NCBI GenBank assembly: GCA_016213845.1
Contig: JACQZN010000012.1
Location: forward strand, 1-64,000
DNA from: Candidatus Wallbacteria bacterium
Lineage (GTDB): Bacteria > Muiribacteriota > UBA6191 > JACPRK01
DNA: 64,000 nt
Reading direction: 5' to 3'
Notes under the pieces: model-generated
Databases searched by the model: none
What the model saw: the letters and a program-made list of their open reading frames with translations, nothing else
Told to the model about the DNA's origin: nothing
Shown here: in pieces, positions 1-9,252 of the stretch
Numbering within the stretch: the first letter of the stretch is position 1
Layout: every line of letters starts with the position of its first letter
Made by a program: the position numbers and the translations under genes

Positions 1-1
1 G

Positions 2-2035
2 GCGCCTGAGGCGTTGAAGGGCCAGCCCGCCGACCGCCGCACGGACTTCTACCAGCTGGGTGTGACGCTCTACGAGGCCGCGACCGGCAGGCGCCCCTAC
101 TCCGGCGAGGACCTCGTGGGCGTCCTGGCCGGGAGGCCGCTTCCCCCGTTGCCGCGGCTGGCCGAACAGGGCTCCCAGGCGCCGGCGTGGTACCAGGCGA
201 TGCTCGATCGTCTGACCGCCTTCCGCCCGGAGGATCGCTATGAGTCCGCCGCCGAGATCCTCGAGGACCTCGAACGGTCTCGGGTCGCCCCGCGCCGGCA
301 TCGCTCCCACGACGTCACCACGGTCTGCTTCTCGCAGCCCAACGCCGTCCCGCCGCTGGCGCGTTCGCGGCCCAGCGTCTCCAACCCGGTGCTGTCGCGC
401 ATCCTGGAGTCGGGCCCGCAATTGCAGCGAACGACCGGCCAACTCGGGAGCCTGGCGCGAGCGGCCTCTCGCTCTTCCTGGTTCTTTCCGGCCCTGGCGC
501 TCTTCGTCTTCGCCTGCGCGCTCATCGCCTGGAGACTCAATCGCTCTGCCGAGTACACGCCCTCCCCTCCCCCGCCCACCCGCGCAACCGCGCCTGCGCC
601 GCCCGTCCCCGCGCGGCGTCCCGCGACAGCGGCGCTGCCGGACAAGCCCGTGATCCTCGAGCTGCCCGACGCCCTCGTGATGTTCGGGGCCGGCAAACCG
701 CCGGAGCTCTCCACCCGCGCCGGCACGGCAGGCGCCCCGAGGCTGACCGTGTCCGACGGTCTCTGGCAGGTCGGGCTTTCGACGGCGTCGCCCCCTTCCC
801 CGGCCGACCGCATGAGGCTGGCCACCCTGTTCGCGAGACTTCCCGACGCCCTGGCAATGCGCCTGGGCAGTAGCCCGCAATCTCGCTTTGGCGACGAGCT
901 CAAGATTCGCGAATCGAATCCCCTGGAGGGGCAATTCTATCCAGGCCTCCGAGGCGGGGTGCCGACCCGGCTCGGCATGGGGCGCGGACGGCTCGTCATG
1001 GTCGAGGTCCCCTCCGACGACTTCATCCACACGCTCATCGGCGAGCGCAAGGGCCCTCCGTGGCTGGAGCTGCAGATCCTGGACCGCACCGTGCCGCGCG
1101 ACATGCCGGCCTTCGAGGCCCGCCTGGCGCGCGCCGTGCGCCTGATGGAACCCTGTCTATCGGCCGTCGGCGCGGGCAGAGCGTTGAATGCCGACGGCTG
1201 GCGCGACTCGCCCCAGGCCCTGGGGGGTTTCGTCGACCGGCTGCGGCGCGTCCTGGGGGGCATGTACCCCACGGTCGCCTTTGCGCCCGGGTCGATCGCG
1301 CTGGAGGGGCAGGGGCTGCCGGAATCGGCCCGCCAGTTCCTCTCGCTCCCGCAGTTTCGCTCCTCGCCCCAGATCGAGCTGCACGTCACCGACGTCGGCT
1401 CGGGATGGCTCGACGGCATGATGGCCTTCCGCCGCGCCGCCCTGGCCATGGGAATCCGCGACACTCCCATCGACGTCTGCCTCAGCCGCCTGCCGCGCAC
1501 CTCGCCTCGATACGCCTCCCGCAGCTTCGCCGGCGACGACGTCGAGATGCGAGAGCTCTTGCGCTCCACCACGCTGGCCGTCGGCGCCGGCGCGCGCCGC
1601 ATCTGGTTCGCCGCCCTGCGCGAAACCCTCCAGGGCCCCATCCTGATGGACATCTTCCACGCCAGCATCGACGGCAAGGTCGTGGAGCGCGAAGGCTCGG
1701 GGGCGCGCGCGTTCCGCTACGCCCTCTCGCGCCTGGGTGAGGCCCGACCCGCCCGCCAACCGCTCCCCGGCGGTGTGCAGGGCGCCGCGCTCGAGCTCCC
1801 TGGCCGCAAGATCTGGTTCCTCTGGGCGCCCGACGGCGCGCAGCGGCTGGTGCAGGTGCCGGCCTCCAGCTCAGTGGTGCTGGTGGTGCGTTTGTGTCCG
1901 GTCGCCGCCTGGAACAACCCGGGCGAGCCGCCCGTCCAGGTCCGCCCCGTACGGGACGGACTGGTTCCCGTCGTGATCGACGACGGACTGGTGGCCATCG
2001 AGGAGCTGGCCGGCCTTTCCGGCCGCTCCCGCTGA
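2..2035 (+). CDS. Membrane Ser/Thr protein kinase, 5'-truncated by the window, with large C-terminal outer domain
   Basis: Only the 3' part is present (677 codons). The frame is open to the first base and begins APEAL, the APE motif of kinase subdomain VIII, followed by a D-x-Y-x-LG-x-x-LYE helix F signature and TGRRPY, so the ATP-binding lobe lies upstream. The kinase C-lobe ends near visible residue 90. A single membrane segment (FFPALALFVFACALIAW) is followed by a Pro/Ala linker and about 430 residues that should lie outside the membrane. Instead of PASTA repeats this part has the look of a (beta/alpha)8 glycosidase-like fold (RRIWFAALRE, then a short beta domain ending PVVIDDGLVAIEEL); that is inference. 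The architecture suggests a sensor kinase reading an envelope ligand. It is followed after 32 nt by a histidine kinase with its own promoter. Confidence 0.85.
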   Translation, partial: APEALKGQPADRRTDFYQLGVTLYEAATGRRPYSGEDLVGVLAGRPLPPLPRLAEQGSQAPAWYQAMLDRLTAFRPEDRYESAAEILEDLERSRVAPRRHRSHDVTTVCFSQPNAVPPLARSRPSVSNPVLSRILESGPQLQRTTGQLGSLARAASRSSWFFPALALFVFACALIAWRLNRSAEYTPSPPPPTRATAPAPPVPARRPATAALPDKPVILELPDALVMFGAGKPPELSTRAGTAGAPRLTVSDGLWQVGLSTASPPSPADRMRLATLFARLPDALAMRLGSSPQSRFGDELKIRESNPLEGQFYPGLRGGVPTRLGMGRGRLVMVEVPSDDFIHTLIGERKGPPWLELQILDRTVPRDMPAFEARLARAVRLMEPCLSAVGAGRALNADGWRDSPQALGGFVDRLRRVLGGMYPTVAFAPGSIALEGQGLPESARQFLSLPQFRSSPQIELHVTDVGSGWLDGMMAFRRAALAMGIRDTPIDVCLSRLPRTSPRYASRSFAGDDVEMRELLRSTTLAVGAGARRIWFAALRETLQGPILMDIFHASIDGKVVEREGSGARAFRYALSRLGEARPARQPLPGGVQGAALELPGRKIWFLWAPDGAQRLVQVPASSSVVLVVRLCPVAAWNNPGEPPVQVRPVRDGLVPVVIDDGLVAIEELAGLSGRSR

Positions 2036-2041
2036 GCCGTC

Positions 2042-2050
2042 TGCTACACT
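2042..2050 (+). promoter_or_regulatory. Extended -10 promoter element (TGCTACACT)
   Basis: TG-n-TACACT lies 17 nt before the ATG of the histidine kinase, leaving room for the GGGGGAG Shine-Dalgarno. The same element recurs before several genes in this window. No convincing -35 box is visible. Confidence 0.5.
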
Positions 2051-2067
2051 TGAAGGGGGAGACCCTC

Positions 2068-4083
2068 ATGGCAAGCATCCTGGTCGTCGAGGACAGCGAC
2101 ACGCAGGCCCAGGAAATCCGCATCGTACTGCAGGCCGCCGGCCACGCCATCGAGCTGGCTCCCGACGGCCGCGAGGGGCTCGCCACCTTCCGCAGCCGCT
2201 CCTTCGACCTGGTCGTGAGCGACGTGCTGATGCCCCACGTCTCGGGCTTCGAGCTCTGTCGCACCATCAAGGACGAGACCCCCGAGGTCCCCGTCATCCT
2301 CCTCACCGGCCTGGACGACCCGACAAACGTCCTGCGCGGCTACGAGGCCGGCGCCAACGGCTTCATCGTGAAGCCCTACGAGCCCGAGCACCTCGTCAAC
2401 CGAGTCCACGACGTCCTCTCACCACTCTGGGCAATCCGGGAGCGCATCAGCAGCTTCCTGGTCAGCGCCTTCGAGGACCTGGGGCGCGCCATGGAAGCCA
2501 AGCACCAGGCCGAAGTCCGGGAGATGAACGCGAGGGCCTCGCTGGCGCTGCAGGCCAGCGAGATGCGCTTCGGCCGGGCCTTCGAGGCCACCCCCATCGG
2601 CATGGCCCTGACCCATCCCGAGGGCCGCTTCCTGCGCACTAACCCCGCCCTCTGCGACATCCTCGGCTATTCGGAGCCCGAGCTCCTGGAACGCACCTAC
2701 ACGGACGTCACCCACCCGGGCGACCGCGAGAAAGCCCGCGCCTACCTGGAACGCTGCCGCACCGGGCCGCACCCGGGAAAGCTCGAGGCACGCTACGTCC
2801 GCAAGGATGGCCAGACCGTCCTGGGCGAGCTCACCGTCGCCCGTATGCACGACGCCGAGGGGACCTATACCGGCGACCTGAGAATCGTCGAAGACGTCAC
2901 CGAACGCCGGCGCGTGGAGGAACAGTTCCGGCAGGCACAGAAGATGGAAGCCGTGGGCCGGCTGGCCGGCGGCATCGCCCACGACTTCAACAACGTGCTG
3001 ACGGCCATCATCGGGTACTCCAACCTCGCCATCAGCACGATGCCCCCCGACAACCCCTATCGCCCCGACACAGAGGCGATCCTCAAGGCCGCCCAACGCG
3101 CCACGGCCCTCACCAAGCAGTTGCTCAGCTTCAGCCGCCCGGGCCCCGTCGTGCTGCGTCCTACGGAGTTGAACAGCATCGTGCGTGATGTGCTCGGCAT
3201 GCTGGGCCGGCTGCTAGGCGCCGACATCGAGCTGGTCACGCACCTGACGGAGCCGCTGGGTCGCGTGCGGGTCGATCCCGGCACGTTCACTCAGGTGATT
3301 CTCAACCTCGCGGTGAACGCACGTGACGCGATGCCCAACGGCGGGAGGCTGACCATCGAGACTTGCGAAGCCGAGCTTGACGGCCGGGCGAGCGGCGTGC
3401 CGTCGCCCGTGCGGCCCGGGCCCTGCGTGATTCTGGCGGTGACCGACACGGGTCACGGCATGAGCTCTGAGACCATGTCACACGTCTTCGAACCGTTCTA
3501 CACGACCAAGGAGCGTGGAAAGGGCACCGGCCTGGGCCTGGCCACGGTCTACGGCATCGTCAAGCAGGTGGGCGGACAGATCACGGTGGCGAGCGAGCCC
3601 GGCCACGGCACGACGTTCCGGATCTGCCTGCCCAGGGCCCAAGGCTCGGAGCCGCACTCGGCAGCAGCGCCCTCGGTTCGGCCCGACCTGGCGCTGGTGG
3701 GCGGCACCGAGACGATTCTCGTCGTCGACGACGAGGAATCCGTGCGGCATCTGGCGGGCCGCATCCTTCGCAAGGCCGGCTACACGGTGCTCGAGGCCGA
3801 AGACGGCGAGGCCGCGCTCGCAACCCTGGGCCAGCTGGACGGCCCCCTGCACTTGCTGCTCTCCGACGTGGTGATGCCGAAGCTGGGCGGCGTGGATCTC
3901 TACCTCAAAATGCGCCAGCTGCGGCCTGCAGCCCGGCTGCTGCTCATCTCGGGCTACGCCGACGTCTCCTCATGGAAGGTCGACCTCACGAAGCCCGGCT
4001 GGAACTTCCTGCGAAAGCCCTTCGAACCGACCGAGCTCGCCCGCCGCGTCCGCGAAGCCCTCGACGGTACCGAGCCCCAGTGA
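2068..4083 (+). CDS. Hybrid sensor histidine kinase (REC-PAS-HisKA-HATPase-REC)
   Basis: 671 residues, soluble (no membrane segment seen). Domains in order: receiver at about 1-120 with phospho-acceptor D52 (VVSDVLMP) and K102; PAS at about 165-285 ending in the EDVTERRR exit motif; HisKA with H305 in [11 protein letters not shown], the HDFNN-type H-box; HATPase_c at about 410-540 with N-box [17 protein letters not shown] and [12 protein letters not shown]-terminal receiver with D600 (LLSDVVMP). This N-REC/PAS/HDFNN/C-REC layout is typical of phosphorelay kinases that receive a signal on the first receiver and hold phosphate on the last. The start is set by [10 protein letters not shown], a canonical receiver beta-1, and a GGGGGAG ribosome site. 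A longer upstream reading frame is not supported. No HPt or DNA-binding partner is adjacent. Confidence 0.92.
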   Translation: MASILVVEDSDTQAQEIRIVLQAAGHAIELAPDGREGLATFRSRSFDLVVSDVLMPHVSGFELCRTIKDETPEVPVILLTGLDDPTNVLRGYEAGANGFIVKPYEPEHLVNRVHDVLSPLWAIRERISSFLVSAFEDLGRAMEAKHQAEVREMNARASLALQASEMRFGRAFEATPIGMALTHPEGRFLRTNPALCDILGYSEPELLERTYTDVTHPGDREKARAYLERCRTGPHPGKLEARYVRKDGQTVLGELTVARMHDAEGTYTGDLRIVEDVTERRRVEEQFRQAQKMEAVGRLAGGIAHDFNNVLTAIIGYSNLAISTMPPDNPYRPDTEAILKAAQRATALTKQLLSFSRPGPVVLRPTELNSIVRDVLGMLGRLLGADIELVTHLTEPLGRVRVDPGTFTQVILNLAVNARDAMPNGGRLTIETCEAELDGRASGVPSPVRPGPCVILAVTDTGHGMSSETMSHVFEPFYTTKERGKGTGLGLATVYGIVKQVGGQITVASEPGHGTTFRICLPRAQGSEPHSAAAPSVRPDLALVGGTETILVVDDEESVRHLAGRILRKAGYTVLEAEDGEAALATLGQLDGPLHLLLSDVVMPKLGGVDLYLKMRQLRPAARLLLISGYADVSSWKVDLTKPGWNFLRKPFEPTELARRVREALDGTEPQ

Positions 4084-4110
4084 GCTATCCCCTGCTCGCT
4101 TCCCACCCCT

Positions 4111-4138
4111 CGATTCTCGATTCTCGATTCTCGATTCT
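4111..4138. repeat. Heptamer tandem repeat CGATTCT x4
   Basis: Four exact copies of CGATTCT sit between the convergent histidine kinase and thrB genes. A second array with one variant copy lies at 15546-15573, also between convergent genes. Confidence 0.85.
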
Positions 4139-5083
4139 TTAGAAGGCCCGCGTGTACCTCGCCCCGGCAGCCTCTACCCCCAGCGCTTCGACCCGTGCGG
4201 CCACACCGTGCGGCTCCATCGCTCTCAGCAGCGCACCCGCCAACCGCGCCCGCGCGCGCGCCGGCGCCAGCACCAGCACCGTCGGACCGGCCCCGCTGAG
4301 AAACGCGCCAAGGGCGCCCTCGGCCCGCGCCGTTGCCAGCAGGTCGTCGAAACCGCGCACCAGCCGGGATCGGTAGGGCTGGTGGAAGCGATCGTCCAGC
4401 GCCTCCCAGAGATCGGCCGTCTGCCCCGTGGCCAGTGACCCGCAGAGCAGCGCCACGCGAGAGAGATTGTGCACCGCGTCTGCCCGCGAGTAACTCGCTG
4501 GCAACACCGACCGGGCCTGGGCCGTGGAGAGCCGGTACTCCGGGATGACGGCCAGAACCCCTACCGAGGCCGGCAGCCGCAGCTTGGCCAGGAGCACGCG
4601 TCCGCCTGCGCCCACCGCCGAGGCCGTCAGGCCGCCCGCGATGGCCGCGGCCACGTTGTCGGGGTGACCCTCCAGGCGAGTCGAAAGGTCCAGCAGCTCC
4701 TGCCGGTCCAGTTTGGGCTCCAGAAACCGCGACGCCAGCATCAGCCCGCCAACCACCGCAGTGGCGCTGGAACCCAGTCCGCGCGCTGGCGGAACCCGGC
4801 ACTCCACCTCCAGCTCGAACGGCGGAGGCTTCAACCCCCGGTGGCGGTAGGCAAGCCCGATCGCCCGCAGCAAGAGACTCTCGCGTGGGTCCTCGCCCGC
4901 CAGCCCCCCGCTCTCCGAACCGCTGTACGCGAGAGTGGTCCGTCGGGCCGGCCTTCCCTGGAAACGGTTGTGGAGCGCCAGCGCCAGCCCGAGCGTGTCG
5001 AAGCCCGGGCCGAGATTTCCGCTGGTCGCCGGAACTCTCACGGCCACAACGCCCGGCGCCGCAGCGCGGGCCGCCCCAGTCAC
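4139..5083 (-). CDS. thrB: Homoserine kinase
   Basis: 314 residues, the usual length. It phosphorylates homoserine to O-phosphohomoserine, the fourth step of threonine synthesis. GHMP-kinase signatures are visible: an N-terminal substrate motif (PATSGNLGPGFDTLGLAL, residues 18-35), the ATP-binding glycine-rich loop RGLGSSATAVVG (101-112), and the C-terminal GHMP motif GAFLSGAGPTVLVLA. The start codon overlaps the stop of thrC by 4 nt, so translation is probably coupled. It is the last gene of the hom-thrC-thrB unit and converges on the upstream kinase gene. Confidence 0.95.
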   Translation of the reverse strand: MTGAARAAAPGVVAVRVPATSGNLGPGFDTLGLALALHNRFQGRPARRTTLAYSGSESGGLAGEDPRESLLLRAIGLAYRHRGLKPPPFELEVECRVPPARGLGSSATAVVGGLMLASRFLEPKLDRQELLDLSTRLEGHPDNVAAAIAGGLTASAVGAGGRVLLAKLRLPASVGVLAVIPEYRLSTAQARSVLPASYSRADAVHNLSRVALLCGSLATGQTADLWEALDDRFHQPYRSRLVRGFDDLLATARAEGALGAFLSGAGPTVLVLAPARARARLAGALLRAMEPHGVAARVEALGVEAAGARYTRAF

Positions 5084-6147
5084 GAACCGATCACCTGCTC
5101 GAGCGCCCGGCAGACGCCGTCGAAGTCGCCCGGCGCTTCCAGTAGCTTGCTCTCCACCTTCATTGCGTTATCGGGGTCCTTCAACCCATTGCCGGTCAGC
5201 GTGCAGACCACCGTCGTGCCGAACGGGAAGTAGCCCTGCCGCGCCTTCTTGAGAACTCCCGCGAAGCTGGCGGCGCTGGCGGGCTCGGCGAAGATCCCCT
5301 CCGTGCGGGCGAGCTGGAAGTAGGCCGCCAGGATCTCCTCGTCGGTGACCTTGTCGATGTTGCCCCCCGACTCGCTGGCGGCCTCCCGCGCGCCCTCCCA
5401 GCTGGCGGGGTTCCCGATGCGGATAGCCGTGGCCAGCGTCCGGGGATCTTCGCAGATCCGCCCGTCGACGATGGGAGCGGCGCCCGCGGCCTGGAAACCG
5501 AGCATCACGGGAAGCCGCCGGATGCGGCCAGCCTCCTTGTAACGCTTGTAGCCGCGCCAGGTGGCGGTGATGTTGCCTGCGTTTCCGACCGGCAGCACGT
5601 GATAGTCGGGCGCCCCGCCCAGCGCGTCGGCCACCTCGAAGGCCGCGCTGCGCTGGCCCAGCAATCGATCGGGGTTGATGGAATTGACGATCGTCAGAGG
5701 CATCCGCTCGGGAAGCCGCCGCACGATCTCGAGCGACTGGTCGAAGTTGCCGTCGACCGCGACCACGGTTGCTCCGTAGACGAGCGACTGCGCCAGCTTC
5801 CCGAGCGCCACGTTGCCCTTCGGCAAGAGCACCAGGCATGCTATCCCCGCGCGCGCCGCGTAGGCCGCCGCGCTGGCCGCCGTGTTGCCCGTAGAGGCGC
5901 AGACGATGGCCCGCGATCCGGCCGAGACCGCCTTGCTGACCGCCGCCGTCATGCCTCGGTCCTTGAAGGACCCGGTCGGGTTGCTCCCCTCGAACTTGAA
6001 GAGAAGCCGGATCTGCAGGTTGCACTCGTGCGGCAGCCGCCGTGCCTCGATGAGCGGCGTGGCGCCCTCTTCCAGGGTGATGGCGCTCGAAAGCGGGCCC
6101 AGCTCGAGGAGATCTCCGTACCGGGCGATGATTCCGCCGGAGGGCAT
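5080..6147 (-). CDS. thrC: Threonine synthase
   Basis: 355 residues, matching the short (about 350 aa) class of PLP-dependent threonine synthases. It converts O-phosphohomoserine to threonine and phosphate. The PLP-lysine is K62 in NPTGSFKDRGM; CASTGNTAASAAAYAARAG is the phosphate- and substrate-binding region; HVLPVGNAGN is the glycine-rich PLP phosphate loop. The protein ends 4 nt into thrB and begins 17 nt after hom, in the same operon. Confidence 0.95.
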   Translation of the reverse strand: MPSGGIIARYGDLLELGPLSSAITLEEGATPLIEARRLPHECNLQIRLLFKFEGSNPTGSFKDRGMTAAVSKAVSAGSRAIVCASTGNTAASAAAYAARAGIACLVLLPKGNVALGKLAQSLVYGATVVAVDGNFDQSLEIVRRLPERMPLTIVNSINPDRLLGQRSAAFEVADALGGAPDYHVLPVGNAGNITATWRGYKRYKEAGRIRRLPVMLGFQAAGAAPIVDGRICEDPRTLATAIRIGNPASWEGAREAASESGGNIDKVTDEEILAAYFQLARTEGIFAEPASAASFAGVLKKARQGYFPFGTTVVCTLTGNGLKDPDNAMKVESKLLEAPGDFDGVCRALEQVIGS

Positions 6148-6164
6148 TTCGGGGTCCCTGCCTT

Positions 6165-7412
6165 TCAGGCGCTGATGTCGCCTTCAACCCGCAGCCAGAC
6201 GCGCGGCGCCTCGCCCGATGCCGCGGCCAGCGCGGGCAACACCGAGGCCGGCGTGCCACGACCGGTGACCAGGGCGACCTCTTGCCCCTCCTGGTGCGCC
6301 GCGATCACCTGGATGTCCCGCTCCTCGAGGTCCTTGCGAAGCCGGGCGGCATCACCCGCGACCCGCACGTAGTGGCCCGTCACGAACTGCTCCGATGAAA
6401 CCGTGGACGCCGAATCGGCCATCTCCACCGCCGGCGGCCCTCCCGGCCGCAGCGCGACCTCGAGCAGATCGCTCAACACGGCACCCGCCGTTGGCGCTCC
6501 GCCCGCCCCGCGTCCGCTGAAGAAGTAATCGCCGCGGCGCTCGGTGGTGACGCGGATGCCGTTCTCCTCCAGCGCCAGCCGGCCCAGCGGGCTCTCTATC
6601 GGCACCAGCGCGGGATGCACGCGCAGCTCCCACTTCCCCTCGACGGCGCTTCGGCGGGCCACAGCCATCGGTTTCACCCGGAATCCGAGCTTCACCGCCA
6701 ACCGCAGGTCCCTCGGCTTCACGTCCCGGATGCCTTCCTTGTAGACGTCCCGTTGCGTCACCGGCAGAGCCAGCGCCATCCGCGAGACGACCGCCAGCTT
6801 GCAGGCCGCATCCTCTCCGCTGACGTCCTCAGAAGGATCGGGCTCGGCGAACCCGGCGCGCTGGGCCTCCGAGAGCGCGGTTTCGAAGGGCAGCCGCTCC
6901 TGCTCCATCCGCGTCAGCATGTAGTGAGTCGTGCCGTTCAAGATGCCGGCGACCTCGGTGATGCCGTAGGCGACCAGCCCCTCGCGCAGCGCCCGCAGGA
7001 GCGGAATACCGCCCGCCACCGTCGCCTCGTAGCCAAACGACAGACCGCGCGATCGCGCCCGCTCCAGCAGCTCCCCCATGTGGCGCGCCAGCACGGCCTT
7101 GCTCGCCGTCACGACGTGCTTGCCGGCGTCGAGCGCGCGCTCCATCCAGTTCCGAGCCTCTTCCACTCGCCCGGTCGCCTCGACCACCACGTCTACCGAG
7201 GGGTCCGCCAGCACGTCCTCGGGGTGGGCCGTCAGGACGGAGAGCGGAAGCTTGCACTCACGCCGTTTGGACGTGTCGCGCACGGCCACTCGCCGCACGA
7301 CGGGCACAACGCCGTAACGGCGTGCCCAGACCTCGCGATCTTCCGCGATGCCGCGAACGACCTCCGCGCCGACGACGCCGCAGCCGATGAGGCCCACTCC
7401 CAGCTCGCGCAT
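6165..7412 (-). CDS. hom: Homoserine dehydrogenase with ACT domain
   Basis: 415 residues. It reduces aspartate semialdehyde to homoserine. The N-terminal Rossmann motif is GLIGCGVVGAEV (residues 7-18). The catalytic and dimerisation region includes ILNGTTHYMLTRM and the SEDVSGEDAACKLAV region of the family. The last 70 residues (from about 345) form an ACT domain, the usual site of threonine feedback inhibition. Not fused to aspartokinase. It lies 29 nt after the membrane-protein gene at 7442-8137 and heads the threonine genes. Confidence 0.95.
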   Translation of the reverse strand: MRELGVGLIGCGVVGAEVVRGIAEDREVWARRYGVVPVVRRVAVRDTSKRRECKLPLSVLTAHPEDVLADPSVDVVVEATGRVEEARNWMERALDAGKHVVTASKAVLARHMGELLERARSRGLSFGYEATVAGGIPLLRALREGLVAYGITEVAGILNGTTHYMLTRMEQERLPFETALSEAQRAGFAEPDPSEDVSGEDAACKLAVVSRMALALPVTQRDVYKEGIRDVKPRDLRLAVKLGFRVKPMAVARRSAVEGKWELRVHPALVPIESPLGRLALEENGIRVTTERRGDYFFSGRGAGGAPTAGAVLSDLLEVALRPGGPPAVEMADSASTVSSEQFVTGHYVRVAGDAARLRKDLEERDIQVIAAHQEGQEVALVTGRGTPASVLPALAAASGEAPRVWLRVEGDISA

Positions 7413-7441
7413 CTTCTAGTGGCCCGCCCGGGTCCTGACCG

Positions 7442-8137
7442 TCACCGGCTCCGACCCTCCACTTTCAGGATCATCGAACCGAGCGCGATCGAGAGCGACG
7501 ACACCAGCGCAAATGGGAGGACCGGCATCCACTCCGTTCGCGTGATGTACCTGAGGTAGACGAAGGCGAATGCGGCGCTGAACCCGAAGAACACCAGCGC
7601 GCGACCCTGGTCGACCCGCGACATGTCGGCCTCTTCGGGCGGCCACTGGTTCTCGATCGATTTTTGCACCAGGTGCTTCTTGAGCGTGTTGAGCAGCGTC
7701 ACGTTGTCGCGGATCACCGCGAACTCCTTGTAGAAGGCGTAGATGCTGAAGGCGGCCGCGCCCGCCGCGAGCAGCCCGTGCAGCCAGGCCGGTACCCGGC
7801 CCGACATCGCGAAGCCGCCCGCCAGCACGGCGCCCATCACGGCGAAGATGGCGTTGAAGACCCACGGGAAGGCGCGCTTCTTCATGGTCTTCGTCTCCTC
7901 GATCAGGGCGGGATCGAGCTGATGGACGGCCACGGCCTCCTTGATCGAGAGCCCGGTCCCGAGGAAGTACGTGAAGACCGCGCAGTGGACGGTGCAGGCC
8001 ATCAGAGCCGCCAGGATACCGAGCGTCAGATGGTTCGGCAGCCCAGGCAGAAAGGCCGCGCCCATCGCCCCGGAGGCGAGCGCGACGAAGAAAGCAACGA
8101 GGGAACCGGTGGCGAGCAGGGTCAGTAGCAGTGGCAT
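7442..8137 (-). CDS. Polytopic membrane protein of unknown function
   Basis: 231 residues with about five hydrophobic segments (residues 3-30, 38-62, 93-112, 119-138 and a pair near 188-222). A charged loop at about 70-90 and a second one near 150-175 (KKHLVQKSIENQWPPEEAD) would face the same side. I do not recognise the family. It sits between korB and hom on the same strand. A TACACT -10-like hexamer (8149-8154, minus) only 11 nt before the ATG suggests it may also have its own start with a very short leader. Confidence 0.75.
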   Translation of the reverse strand: MPLLLTLLATGSLVAFFVALASGAMGAAFLPGLPNHLTLGILAALMACTVHCAVFTYFLGTGLSIKEAVAVHQLDPALIEETKTMKKRAFPWVFNAIFAVMGAVLAGGFAMSGRVPAWLHGLLAAGAAAFSIYAFYKEFAVIRDNVTLLNTLKKHLVQKSIENQWPPEEADMSRVDQGRALVFFGFSAAFAFVYLRYITRTEWMPVLPFALVSSLSIALGSMILKVEGRSR

Positions 8138-8148
8138 GGTGAAGACAC

Positions 8149-8154
8149 AGTGTA
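8149..8154 (-). promoter_or_regulatory. Possible -10 element TACACT upstream of membrane protein and hom-thrCB
   Basis: On the minus strand TACACT ends 11 nt before the ATG at 8137 in the 63-nt gap after korB. It could supply an internal promoter for the threonine genes. No -35 is clear. Confidence 0.3.
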
Positions 8155-8200
8155 ACGCATTCGACGGTGCCCAAGGCCCCGCACGCTTCGAGGTCCAGGA

Positions 8201-9250
8201 CTACCGGTAGGTCTCCATGATCTCTTCGAGCACGGCGCGGCCGGGGCGCAGGTCAGCCTCGGTGAGCTCGATGAGGGGGCGCTCGGTGAGCTTCATGCGC
8301 TGGTCCAGGGTCGGGCGGTTCTCGTCCAGGAAGAGCAGCCCGGTGAGCAGCTCGTTGGAAGCGCGGGAGGCCGCCAGCGTGGAGAGCGCCGACTTCTTGT
8401 CGAACGGATCGTAGGTGCGCTCCAGCTTCTTGAGCGTCAGGTAGCTGCCGTCGGGGAGATCGACGCGTGTGGTCGTGCCCTCGTCGTACTCGACCGAGAC
8501 CTCCTCGTAGTGCGGGACAAACCCCAGCTCATGCAGACGGATGTCATGCTCCTTGACGAAGTCGTAGCTCTTGGTGCTGCCGTCATGGTTGTTGAAGGTG
8601 ACGCAGGGGCTGATGACGTCGATGAAGGCCAGGCCGTTGTGGGAGAGCGCGCCCTTGAGTAGAGGGACGAGCTGCTTGCCGTCGCCGGAGAACGAGCGGG
8701 CGACGTAGCCGCAGCCCAGCTCGATCGCCAGTGCGCAGGTGTCGATCGGCTCGTAGTCGTTGAGCGCGCCGCCCTTCTGGCGGGAGCCGACATCGGCCGT
8801 GGCGGAAAACTGCCCCTTGGTGAGGCCGTAGACGCCGTTGTTCTCGACGATGTAGAGCATTCGCACGTTGCGCCGGAAGATCTGGCACATGTGGTTGAGC
8901 CCGATCGAGGCGGAGTCGCCGTCGCCGCTGACGCCGACGCCGATCAGCTGGCGGTTGGCCGTCAGGGCGCCCGTGGCGACGGCTGGCATGCGGCCGTGGA
9001 CGCTGTTAAACCCGCACGAGCGTGACAGGAAGTAGGCCGGCGTCTTGCTGGAGCATCCGATGCCGCTGAACTTGGCGACGGATTGCGGCTCCACGCCCAG
9101 CTCGTAGAAGGCCGTGATGATGTGGTTGGTGATGGCGTCGTGACCGCAGCCGGCGCAGAGCGTCGACTTGCTGCCCTTGTAGGCGGCCTTGTCGAGGCCG
9201 GCGCGATTGAGGTTTGCCTTGGTCGCTTCCGCGACGGGGGTGGTCGTCAT
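8201..9250 (-). CDS. korB: 2-oxoacid:ferredoxin oxidoreductase, beta (TPP-binding) subunit
   Basis: 349 residues. Together with the alpha/gamma subunit it decarboxylates a 2-oxoacid to its acyl-CoA with ferredoxin as electron carrier. Cluster- and TPP-binding features: LCAGCGHDAI (residues 31-40), IGCSSKTPAY, HGRMPAVATGA, and the TPP motif GDGDSASIGLNH (109-120) with ENNGVYGLTKGQ (136-147). 2-oxoglutarate is the likeliest substrate by resemblance to KorB, but pyruvate or a branched-chain acid is possible. It begins 2 nt after the korA stop. No separate delta (ferredoxin) subunit is present. Confidence 0.92.
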   Translation of the reverse strand: MTTTPVAEATKANLNRAGLDKAAYKGSKSTLCAGCGHDAITNHIITAFYELGVEPQSVAKFSGIGCSSKTPAYFLSRSCGFNSVHGRMPAVATGALTANRQLIGVGVSGDGDSASIGLNHMCQIFRRNVRMLYIVENNGVYGLTKGQFSATADVGSRQKGGALNDYEPIDTCALAIELGCGYVARSFSGDGKQLVPLLKGALSHNGLAFIDVISPCVTFNNHDGSTKSYDFVKEHDIRLHELGFVPHYEEVSVEYDEGTTTRVDLPDGSYLTLKKLERTYDPFDKKSALSTLAASRASNELLTGLLFLDENRPTLDQRMKLTERPLIELTEADLRPGRAVLEEIMETYR

Positions 9251-9252
9251 GA

